A stretch of 37,009 nucleotides of DNA from JBLHKS01 sp047620505 (GTDB lineage Bacteria > Verrucomicrobiota > Verrucomicrobiia > Verrucomicrobiales > DEV007), in contig JBLHKS010000052.1 of NCBI GenBank assembly GCA_047620505.1, positions 1 through 37,009 of the forward strand, read 5' to 3'. The translations under genes and the position numbers were made by a program. Shown piece after piece: positions 9,084-15,607 of the stretch; the first letter of the stretch is position 1, and each line of letters opens with the position of its first letter. The notes beneath the pieces are model-generated. The model was given only the letters and a program-made list of their open reading frames with translations, did not search any database and was not told where the DNA came from.

Positions 9084-9582
9084 TCCAGAGAAATTTGATG
9101 AACTCGTTCATGAGCAGACGCCGATCCTGCGTGGATTCTTGATTTCGAGGCTACGGAACGAGCACGATACTGAGGACGTTTCGCAGAATATCTGGATCAA
9201 GATCTGGCTTGGGTTTTCGAAATACAACGAACGCGGGCATTTCAGAAGTTGGATGCTTCGAATCGCCAGAAACGAGATGCTCAACTTTATCCGGCAGCGC
9301 GACAAACGCCTCCTGAGACAGGTCGAAGAAGTGGATTTCCACGAAATTCCGGACGAATCGACGCCTCCAGCCGATGAGCAGTTGCTGGCTCTGGAAAGGA
9401 ACGCGGAGCTCTACAAATGTGTCGGAAAACTTCCGGCCCCAACGCGCAAAGTCGTTCAATTTCGATTGGAAGAGGAGATCACGTTTCGGGAAATCGCTGA
9501 GCGAACCGATTCACCGCTAAACACGATTCTGTGGCGGATGCGCGATGCGACAAAACGACTACGCGTGGCGCTGGCGGCCTGA
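9070..9582 (+). CDS. ECF-family RNA polymerase sigma factor (second paralogue)
   Basis: A 170-residue sigma factor. Region 2 (about residues 8-80) contains LRGFLISRLRNEHDTEDVSQ and RSWMLRIARNEMLNFIRQRD. Region 4 (about 118-165) contains LPAPTRKVVQFRLEEEITFR and a helix-turn-helix (EIAERTDSPLNTILWRMRD). It closely resembles the sigma factor at 148-705 throughout both regions. The start is GTG 9070, inside the previous gene and out of frame with it, so translation is probably coupled. No anti-sigma factor is recognisable nearby, although the membrane proteins on either side could in principle act as one. Confidence 0.92.
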   Translation: MPPLDPEKFDELVHEQTPILRGFLISRLRNEHDTEDVSQNIWIKIWLGFSKYNERGHFRSWMLRIARNEMLNFIRQRDKRLLRQVEEVDFHEIPDESTPPADEQLLALERNAELYKCVGKLPAPTRKVVQFRLEEEITFREIAERTDSPLNTILWRMRDATKRLRVALAA

Positions 9583-9628
9583 TCGCGAATTGATCAGAAC
9601 CTATGTTCGCGAATTTCTGCGGAAGGTT

Positions 9629-9634
9629 TAGAAT
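9629..9634 (+). promoter_or_regulatory. Putative -10 element for the GspL-like gene
   Basis: TAGAAT (5 of 6 matches to TATAAT) lies 9 bases upstream of ATG 9644 in a 61-base gap. The -35 region is weak (TTCGCG at 9606-9611, spacer 17). Short leader expected. Confidence 0.3.
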
Positions 9635-9643
9635 GCGCCGAAC

Positions 9644-10843
9644 ATGAGTAAAGCGACGATTGTTTCGGCACCTGGGGCCGAGGAACGTGAAGTCTGGCAG
9701 AGATCCGGGCGCTCTGCCAAACTGGCGAAGAGCGGTAACCCGGCCGTCGGCTGTTATTGCTTTGCAACGCGCGATCTGACCTGCATTCCACTCTGGATTA
9801 ACAGCACGGACCCCGAACTGACGAGTGATCTCGTCCAGATGGAATTGGAGAAACGCAGGCTGATCCTGGAAGGGCCGGGCGTCAGCTACGATTACCGCGT
9901 GGTGGACAAACAGGGGCCGCGAAGCCAGGTCGAGATCACGGTTGTGCCGCCTGAAACTCAGCTCGAAGAACAGGATCTGAATTGGGCATCGTTTAACGCT
10001 TCGGCACGGATTTTTGACCTACCGGAAAATCAGATCACGCTCTGGAAAGAGGAAAAGCAGTGGGTGGCCGCATTTACGAAAGGGAAAGAGCTGGCCTACT
10101 ATCATCCGCTTGGAGTCGCCGAGTTGGATGAAGATGTCGTTTCTGAACTCCAAGTCCTCTTCCTTACACTACAACAGAAAGAGCACGCGGACATTCTCAA
10201 CGGCGTGACGGTTTGGGAGGTTCTGGATCCAATCGCTTTTGAGCAACTTGAGCAGGCTTTCGGTGTCGACGTAAAATGCGAATCGCGGCCGAAACCGGAT
10301 TTCCGGCGACTGAGAGAATCCAGCCTCAAGCCGCATGAGGTCGCTCGCGATCGAGCGGAGGCGGCTACTCGGAATCGCTTTACGCTTGCGGCCGTTATCG
10401 TCGGAATCGTCTACGTAGGCCTGCTTTTAGGCGCAATTATCCATTTGAAGTCGCTCGACTCGAGTAACCACGAGACAAGCCAGCGGATTCAGGCCGTCGC
10501 TCCCGAAGCCGATATCGTTCGCAACGTTTTAGACCGATGGGAGTCGCTTCGTCCTGCAGTTGACCCAACTCGTTACCCGCTAGACCTGTTTCACCGCTGC
10601 GCTTCGATTCTGCCGGAGCGCGGAGTCCGAATTACGCATTTCGAGGTCAACGGCGATCGCTTGATTATCCGAGGCGAAGCGACAAATCCAGCTTTAGCGA
10701 TCAGCTATCAGAATGAGTTGATCGCTCTCGAAGAACTCAGTGACTACAAATGGGAAGCGAGTCCAACTACGATTGATCAAGTAGATTACCGAGCCCGATT
10801 CCAAGCTGTTGGTGTTTATCGATATGGCCAAACTGAAAGCTAA
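9644..10843 (+). CDS. GspL/PilM-PilN-like inner-membrane assembly protein
   Basis: A 399-residue protein with a cytoplasmic N-terminal region of about 240 residues, one transmembrane helix at about 246-268 (LAAVIVGIVYVGLLLGAII) and a periplasmic part of about 130 residues. That topology (large cytoplasmic domain, single helix, periplasmic ferredoxin-like domain) is that of GspL of type II secretion, or of PilM fused to PilN. The periplasmic end (ILPERGVRITHFEVNGDRLI) matches the usual PilN/GspL pattern, in which a region on subunit geometry precedes a small beta-alpha-beta fold. The N-terminal part is too divergent to confirm an actin-like fold by eye. The next gene overlaps it by 20 bases and encodes the expected partner type. 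No GspE, GspF or secretin gene is in the window. Confidence 0.6.
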   Translation: MSKATIVSAPGAEEREVWQRSGRSAKLAKSGNPAVGCYCFATRDLTCIPLWINSTDPELTSDLVQMELEKRRLILEGPGVSYDYRVVDKQGPRSQVEITVVPPETQLEEQDLNWASFNASARIFDLPENQITLWKEEKQWVAAFTKGKELAYYHPLGVAELDEDVVSELQVLFLTLQQKEHADILNGVTVWEVLDPIAFEQLEQAFGVDVKCESRPKPDFRRLRESSLKPHEVARDRAEAATRNRFTLAAVIVGIVYVGLLLGAIIHLKSLDSSNHETSQRIQAVAPEADIVRNVLDRWESLRPAVDPTRYPLDLFHRCASILPERGVRITHFEVNGDRLIIRGEATNPALAISYQNELIALEELSDYKWEASPTTIDQVDYRARFQAVGVYRYGQTES

Positions 10844-11372
10844 CGAACAACGTCTGCTATTTGCATTCCTCGTCACCCTGTTTCTGACAGTGGTTTGGTA
10901 CACGCGAAGTTTTTATGTGTCTCACCGCGAGTCAGCAGACGAACTATCTTATCAGCTCAGCCTGCAGGAAGCTGAAATCGAAGTGCTATTGGAAGAACGA
11001 GACAAATGGACTCAGCGGTCCGAGTGGCTTGAAGCTTTTCAGCCGAATTATACTTCGCGCGGCGAAGTCCAGAACGAGCTTTTCAAAGAGGCTCGCGCTG
11101 ACGGCGTGGAAGGCGTCGAGACGAGCGGAATTGAACTGATCGAACAGGTTGAAACGCCTGACTACACCCAGGCTGGCGTCAGCTTTGACGCTAAAGGAAC
11201 GCTGGTCGACGTTTTCACCTGGCTGCACACTTTGCAGCAGCCGGAGACGTTTCGCGTTATCCGAACTCTCCGAGTCAAGCCAAACAAGGAAGACCCTGGC
11301 CAGGTTGAGTGTTACGTCGAGCTGCTGAAGTGGTATCGCCCAACGCTGACGGCGCAGAGTACCGCGTCTTGA
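10824..11372 (+). CDS. GspM/PilO-like inner-membrane protein
   Basis: A 182-residue protein with a short cytoplasmic tail, one transmembrane helix at about residues 10-31 (LFAFLVTLFLTVVWYTRSF), a coiled-coil-like segment rich in Glu (about 40-70) and a C-terminal domain containing YTQAGVSFDAKGTLVDVFTW and RTLRVKPNKEDPGQVECYVE. This layout matches PilO/GspM, which pairs with PilN/GspL in the inner membrane. I chose ATG 10824 over the in-frame GTG 10809 because it gives the usual short basic N-terminus (MAKLKANEQR). It overlaps the preceding gene by 20 bases, so the two form a translationally coupled pair. It ends 9 bases before the convergent phosphofructokinase gene. Confidence 0.6.
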   Translation: MAKLKANEQRLLFAFLVTLFLTVVWYTRSFYVSHRESADELSYQLSLQEAEIEVLLEERDKWTQRSEWLEAFQPNYTSRGEVQNELFKEARADGVEGVETSGIELIEQVETPDYTQAGVSFDAKGTLVDVFTWLHTLQQPETFRVIRTLRVKPNKEDPGQVECYVELLKWYRPTLTAQSTAS

Positions 11373-11381
11373 GGCCAGATT

Positions 11382-12593
11382 CTACGATTTCGGATAATTC
11401 GGCTGGCCGATCTCGCCCAGCAGCTGCTGAAACCACGGCTCACCGAGATCGAACTTCTTGTGGCCCTTGATGCGGGGAAAAGCGATGCAGCTCATTTCGT
11501 TATTGTTGTCCTCGTCCAAACCGGCGACGCCACTCTTTCCTTCAAGAGCGTAACCAGCTGCAGCGAATGCGCTTTGCTTAATCAGCTCGAGATCTTCTGC
11601 ATTCGGCTTGGCCGATCGGCCGAAATAACCGGATTTCTGGACGAGCGTTTTGCCCGCTTTCAACTCGCGGCTCAGGTTCTCCGAAAAGTAAGCGCCGGGA
11701 TTCAATTTATCGAGAGCCGCATGGCCAAAGGCGTCGCGCTCGACCTTTTCGCCGGAAGCCTCGATCTCAAGAATGATCTCGTCCGTACCAGCACCTTCGC
11801 TCAGGAAAACGTGGACTTTATCGTCGCGTTCCATCCGTTCGCGCAGCCGCTCGTATTCCTGTTCGAAATCGATCGCAATTTCCGGAAGCCAGATCGCGTC
11901 AACGTCCCACCGCTCCCGGCTGATGTTCAACTCCGGCAGCCATTCGTAGCCCTTGAGCTTCGTGTGATAATCGAGGGCGGTCCGCGCAGTCAGCCAACCG
12001 CAGCTTCGACCCATGACTTCGTGGACGATAAGCTGGCGGCTCGCGGTCGTGTTTTCGTTCGCGATATTCTGGAAAAATCGAGCGCCTTCTTCAGCCGCGG
12101 TCAGCGCGCCGAGGGTCTGGCGGATCGGGAAAACGTCGTTATCGACCGTTTTTGGTAAACCGACGACAGTTAAGCCGTAGCCGTGATCTTCGAGATATTT
12201 CGCCAGATCTGCAGCCGTCGTGTTGGTGTCGTCTCCGCCGATTGTGTGAAGAATATCGACCTTGTCGGCGACGAGCTGATCCGCAGCGACTTTCAATGGA
12301 TCTTCGCCCTTTTTGACGAGGCCAGCCCGAACGCAGGCCGCGTCATTGGTGAGCTTGACCCGGCTGTTGCCGAGCGCGCTGCCGCCAAATTGATAGAGAA
12401 TGTGGAATTTGTCCCAGACGCTCGGTGGAAAATCGAGCGACTTGCCTTTGAGCAAGCCCTGATAGCCGTTTAGATAGCCGATCAGCTTCGCGTCAGGCGC
12501 GATTTCGCGATATTTCTCGATCAGAGCCCCGATAGAAGCAGAAAGACACGGGGCGATCCCGCCGGCGGTTAGGAAAGCGATGGTTTTGGGCAT
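11382..12593 (-). CDS. pfp: Pyrophosphate-dependent 6-phosphofructokinase
   Basis: A 403-residue enzyme that phosphorylates fructose 6-phosphate using pyrophosphate, reversibly, in glycolysis and gluconeogenesis. The N-terminus has the phosphofructokinase glycine motif (FLTAGGIAPCLSA). The donor site reads GGDDTNT at about residues 118-124; the second Asp, where ATP enzymes have Gly, marks PPi dependence. PKTVDNDV at about 148 has the Lys typical of PPi-type enzymes in place of the Gly of ATP-type PGTIDND. MGRSCGW at about 194 is the sugar-phosphate-binding motif. Length fits the family. It is divergent from the aldolase gene across 164 bases, so the two central glycolytic steps share one control region. 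Confidence 0.93.
   Translation of the reverse strand: MPKTIAFLTAGGIAPCLSASIGALIEKYREIAPDAKLIGYLNGYQGLLKGKSLDFPPSVWDKFHILYQFGGSALGNSRVKLTNDAACVRAGLVKKGEDPLKVAADQLVADKVDILHTIGGDDTNTTAADLAKYLEDHGYGLTVVGLPKTVDNDVFPIRQTLGALTAAEEGARFFQNIANENTTASRQLIVHEVMGRSCGWLTARTALDYHTKLKGYEWLPELNISRERWDVDAIWLPEIAIDFEQEYERLRERMERDDKVHVFLSEGAGTDEIILEIEASGEKVERDAFGHAALDKLNPGAYFSENLSRELKAGKTLVQKSGYFGRSAKPNAEDLELIKQSAFAAAGYALEGKSGVAGLDEDNNNEMSCIAFPRIKGHKKFDLGEPWFQQLLGEIGQPNYPKS
11418..11429. repeat. CAGCAGCTGCTG palindrome, copy 5
   Basis: Exact copy near the 3' end of pfp, read on the minus strand as Gln-Gln-Leu-Leu. Confidence 0.95.
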
Positions 12594-12610
12594 ACTTTTT
12601 TGATGTTTAG

Positions 12611-12622
12611 GCCTCCTTTATA
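12611..12622 (-). promoter_or_regulatory. Putative -10 element and overlapping GGAGG upstream of pfp
   Basis: Read on the minus strand, TATAAA (12617-12622) is a good -10 match and runs directly into AAGGAGGC (12611-12618). The ATG at 12593 is 17 bases beyond the GGAGG, too far for a normal ribosome site. No good -35 is visible. Treat as a weak promoter call. Confidence 0.3.
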
Positions 12623-12718
12623 CCCGGCGCAAGTGCTTCGTGACCGGCAACAAGTCTCAACGGGTGAAACGCCCCGAAAAGGCGGAGAATCGAGGTCAAA
12701 ATGGGGCATTTTTTGGGG

Positions 12719-12747
12719 TTGCGAGGCTGAGGAACTCCCTCTAGTAT
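12719..12747 (+). promoter_or_regulatory. Putative promoter of the fructose-bisphosphate aldolase gene
   Basis: TTGCGA (12719-12724), a 17-base spacer, then TAGTAT (12742-12747). ATG 12758 begins only 10 bases after the -10 element, so the leader would be about 0-4 bases. No Shine-Dalgarno sequence is present between them. Confidence 0.4.
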
Positions 12748-12757
12748 CGGCGCCGTA

Positions 12758-13792
12758 ATGCCAATCGCGACACCAAAACAATTCGCCGCTATGCTCGATG
12801 CCGCCCAGGCAGGAAGTTATGCATATCCTGCCATCAACTGCTCGAGCATCACAACGATCAACGCTGCGCTCAAGGCGTTCGCCGACAAGAAGTCTGATGG
12901 CATCATTCAGTTTTCCACCGGAGCTGGCCAATTCGCTTCCGGCTTGAATCACGGTGACGCCACTTTTGGAACGATCGTCCTCGCCGAGGCGGCTCACCGG
13001 CTTGCTGAGCAGTACGATGTTTTGATCGCTCTGAACACCGACCACTGCCAGCCTGAAAAAGCCGCTTCTTTCCTCAAACCACTCATCGAAGAGACGGCCA
13101 AGCGCCGCGCTGAGGGAAAAACCAACCTTTTCCAGAATCACATGCTCGACGCGTCGATTCTCCCGCTTGAGGAAAACATGAAGATCTCGAAAGAGTATCT
13201 CGCGCTCTGTGCAGAGAACGAAATTATCCTCGAAGTCGAAGCTGGCGTTGTCGGCGGCGAAGAGGATGGCTCGGCCGGAAGCGATGATACTCCTGACGAG
13301 GATCTTTACACGACTCCGGAAGACATGGAGGAAGTCCACAAGGCACTCAGCCCGCTTGGACGCTTCACTTTTGCCGCCACCTTTGGCAATGTTCACGGTC
13401 ACTACAAGCCGGGTGCCGTCAAACTTAAGCCGAAGATCTTGAAAGAAGGTCAGGACCGCGTTGTCGGGAATCACGGAGCGGCTGCCGAGTTTGACCTGGT
13501 TTTCCACGGCGGCTCTGGATCTCTGCTTGAAGAGATTCGTGAAACGCTCGATTACGGCGTTGTTAAGATGAACGTCGACACCGACACGCAGTATTCGTTC
13601 ACGCGGCCGATCGCGAGCCACATGTGCGAGAACGTCGAAGGCGTTTTCAAGATCGACGGCGAGATCGGCGTCAAAAAAGCCTACGATCCGCGCGCCTACC
13701 TCAAAAAGGGCGAAAAGAGCATGGCCGATCGGATTGGCGTTGCTTGCGACGATCTTCGCTCAACTGGGCAGAGCATTTTTGGCAAGGATTAA
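12758..13792 (+). CDS. fbaA: Class II fructose-bisphosphate aldolase
   Basis: A 344-residue zinc-dependent aldolase that interconverts fructose 1,6-bisphosphate with glyceraldehyde 3-phosphate and dihydroxyacetone phosphate in the cytoplasm. Diagnostic motifs are ALNTDHCQ (about residues 91-98, catalytic Asp and first zinc His), EVEAGVVGGEEDG (zinc Glu region), FGNVHGHYKPGAVKL (about 210-224, zinc His) and FHGGSGS (about 250-256, zinc His and phosphate loop), then KMNVDTDTQYSF. Its length and the long insert after the VGGEEDG motif match the FbaA-type (longer) class II group. It is divergent from pfp and is followed by a strong terminator at 13818-13860, so it is probably monocistronic. Confidence 0.95.
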   Translation: MPIATPKQFAAMLDAAQAGSYAYPAINCSSITTINAALKAFADKKSDGIIQFSTGAGQFASGLNHGDATFGTIVLAEAAHRLAEQYDVLIALNTDHCQPEKAASFLKPLIEETAKRRAEGKTNLFQNHMLDASILPLEENMKISKEYLALCAENEIILEVEAGVVGGEEDGSAGSDDTPDEDLYTTPEDMEEVHKALSPLGRFTFAATFGNVHGHYKPGAVKLKPKILKEGQDRVVGNHGAAAEFDLVFHGGSGSLLEEIRETLDYGVVKMNVDTDTQYSFTRPIASHMCENVEGVFKIDGEIGVKKAYDPRAYLKKGEKSMADRIGVACDDLRSTGQSIFGKD

Positions 13793-13817
13793 GTATCGCC
13801 TGAAACCAATCGAATTT

Positions 13818-13860
13818 CGGCCCGAGCGATCAGCAGCTGCTGACCTCGGGCCGCTTTATT
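13818..13860 (+). terminator. Rho-independent terminator after fbaA, with the 12-bp palindrome in its loop
   Basis: CGGCCCGAG (13818-13826) pairs perfectly with CTCGGGCCG (13845-13853), followed by a T-rich run (TTTATTTTTT). The interior is the self-complementary TCAGCAGCTGCTGA (13830-13843), so the RNA would form a long nearly continuous hairpin. It sits 25 bases past the aldolase stop and before the ROK gene. Confidence 0.85.
13831..13842. repeat. CAGCAGCTGCTG palindrome, copy 6 (non-coding)
   Basis: Exact copy forming the loop of the terminator after fbaA, outside any gene. Confidence 0.95.
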
Positions 13861-13871
13861 TTTTACTTTTC

Positions 13872-13877
13872 TATACA
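13872..13877 (+). promoter_or_regulatory. Putative -10 element for the ROK gene
   Basis: TATACA lies 9 bases upstream of ATG 13887, just after the aldolase terminator. No convincing -35 is visible 17-18 bases upstream, where the terminator stem lies. Confidence 0.25.
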
Positions 13878-13886
13878 CAAAATCAC

Positions 13887-14891
13887 ATGGGCAAGCACTT
13901 CGTAGGTTTCGACGTTGGCGGCACGACCGTAAAGTCGATGATGGTGGACGAGGCCGGCAAACAGGTCGGCGACATGGTCGAAATTCGGAGCCATGTCAGG
14001 GAAGGATATCGGCGGACATTCAGCCAGATCGAAGAGTCGATGCGGTTGCTTTGTGAGGCGAACGGCGTGAGCGCGGACGGGATTGCTGCGGTTGGTTTGG
14101 ACGTGCCGGCACCGTGCTCAAAAGGCGTGATCTGGGGCCGGGCGAACCTTTCCGAAGACTGGGTCGGCACGGACATCTGCAAAGAATTGGCTGAGGACAT
14201 TGGCAAGCCGGTTACGATGATGAATGACGGTAACGCTGCGGCTTACGGCGAGTGGTTGCTGCGTGAGGATCACGATTCCGGCCTTCTCTTGATGGCACCG
14301 GGAACAGGGCTTGGCGGTGGGCTGGTTTCGCCTGATGGCGTGCCTTATGAGGGGGCTTTCGGCTTGGCCCTGGAGGTTAGCGACGGAACGGTGCCGTTTG
14401 ACGAAGATGGACGGATTCCAAGCGACGCGACCGGGCGCGAGGGCTGCCTTGAGGCTTCGGTTTCGCTGGTGGCGCTGCGACGGCAATTGCAGATCGCGCT
14501 GAGCAAAGACGAGCACCAGGATCACGAACTCGCGAAAAGTGAGGTCCCGATTGAGGAAAAAGCGCTCTCACTTCGCGACTACGCGGAACAGGGAGACGAT
14601 CTGGCGTTGGAGTTGTTCCAGAAACAGGCTCACATTCTCGGTTATGGAATTGGAGACCTCGTCAGCATTCTCGATCCCGGTCTTGTCGTAATCGGCGGCG
14701 GCTTAGCTGAATCGAAATTCAGGGATTGGTACTTGGATGCCGTGAAATACGGCTTCGACAACCGCGCAGCCCCGTTTTACAAGCAGCGCCCGATCCCGCC
14801 ACACGACGCGACGACGAAATTCGATTGGGCAATCGGCGGAGACGCGGCACCTGCATTTGGCGTCGCGCGCAAAGCGATGGCGCTGGTCTAA
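13887..14891 (+). CDS. ROK-family sugar kinase-like protein, zinc site degenerate
   Basis: A 334-residue protein of the ROK (repressor/ORF/kinase) family. It lacks the DNA-binding domain of ROK repressors, so it should be a kinase. The N-terminal phosphate loop is GFDVGGTTVK. The catalytic-Asp motif is MNDGNAAAYGE and the second glycine motif is GTGLGGGLV. Glucokinase or fructokinase activity is plausible next to pfp and fbaA. Unusually, the family zinc ligands are mostly missing: the GEIGH-type His is Asp (LEVSDGT), and of the CxCGxxGC cysteines only the last remains (DATGREGCLE). The start is ATG 13887; an open frame extends upstream, but it runs through the terminator and cannot be coding. 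It ends 47 bases before the convergent gene at 14939. Confidence 0.82.
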   Translation: MGKHFVGFDVGGTTVKSMMVDEAGKQVGDMVEIRSHVREGYRRTFSQIEESMRLLCEANGVSADGIAAVGLDVPAPCSKGVIWGRANLSEDWVGTDICKELAEDIGKPVTMMNDGNAAAYGEWLLREDHDSGLLLMAPGTGLGGGLVSPDGVPYEGAFGLALEVSDGTVPFDEDGRIPSDATGREGCLEASVSLVALRRQLQIALSKDEHQDHELAKSEVPIEEKALSLRDYAEQGDDLALELFQKQAHILGYGIGDLVSILDPGLVVIGGGLAESKFRDWYLDAVKYGFDNRAAPFYKQRPIPPHDATTKFDWAIGGDAAPAFGVARKAMALV

Positions 14892-14938
14892 TCGCATTCA
14901 CAAGCCCATCACGAGCGCACCCGCGCCGATAAAGCGGC

Positions 14939-15583
14939 TCAAGCTTCTTCGGAAACTGGCTCGGCCTTTTCCTCGACTTGTTCAGTCGGCTGCTCGCCTT
15001 CGGCCGACTCTTCCTCGTCGCTATCGTCGTCGTCGAGATCCAACTCGTTTGGCCGATTCGCCAAGTCATCGAGAAGGCCTACGACCTCCTCCTGAACCTC
15101 GGCAACCTCTTCGAGTCGGATCTGGGGATCGGTCACGATGTAGACTTCGCCCGATTTGGTGTGCTCGTAAATCAGAAGTCGCCGCTCTTCGACCTGCTTT
15201 TCTCCGACCTGTTTCAGGAGCTTCTTCCGCTCTAGCATTACGACCAGAATGTAGCGCGCTTTGTCGGTGCGCGGATCGTCTTCGTCCATCATTTGACGCA
15301 AAAGCGTCTCAGCGTCGTCCTGGTCCATCCGTCGATTCGTCTCTTCGATCTGGACCGGGACTTCGAACTTGGAGCGCCAATAAGAAAACGGCTCCAAGTC
15401 GGTTTGTTCGTGAGGCTTCAGCTCGTTCCACGAGTCCTCGCAAAAATCTTTTCGAAGCCAGCCATCGCTATCCGGGTCGACGAAAATGCAGGCGTGAAAC
15501 ATCTCGCCGTCCTCAAACTTGCGCTTGGTGTGCGAGCACTTGCGCGAGCGTGATCGAATCTTCCAGTTTTGAATAATCGCCAT
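14939..15583 (-). CDS. Conserved small acidic protein of unknown function, downstream of the LptF/G-type gene
   Basis: A 214-residue soluble protein that I cannot assign to a named family. The N-terminus holds Cys16 (KCSHTKRKFEDGE), Cys32 (FHACIFVDPDSDGW) and Cys48 (RKDFCEDSWNEL), followed by SYWRSKFEVPV. Similar 'C..T...f..GE.f...i' proteins occur in Planctomycetota and Verrucomicrobiota, as I recall them. The middle is helical and charged (ERKKLLKQVGEKQVEERRLL). The last ~50 residues are extremely acidic (LDLDDDDSDEEESAEGE). There is no signal peptide. It follows the permease gene by 24 bases on the same strand and is probably in its operon. The three cysteines may bind a metal, which is inference only. 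Confidence 0.7.
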   Translation of the reverse strand: MAIIQNWKIRSRSRKCSHTKRKFEDGEMFHACIFVDPDSDGWLRKDFCEDSWNELKPHEQTDLEPFSYWRSKFEVPVQIEETNRRMDQDDAETLLRQMMDEDDPRTDKARYILVVMLERKKLLKQVGEKQVEERRLLIYEHTKSGEVYIVTDPQIRLEEVAEVQEEVVGLLDDLANRPNELDLDDDDSDEEESAEGEQPTEQVEEKAEPVSEEA

Positions 15584-15607
15584 GGGGGTGGGGAAAATGG
15601 CGATGTG

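Noticed and set aside
12569..13621. 350-codon minus-strand open frame opposite fbaA
   Set aside because: The aldolase on the other strand has every catalytic motif; this frame has no recognisable motif and also overlaps the pfp start.
13734..13886. Upstream extension of the ROK open frame
   Set aside because: It would translate the end of fbaA in another frame and pass through the terminator; ATG 13887 begins the family's N-terminal motif.
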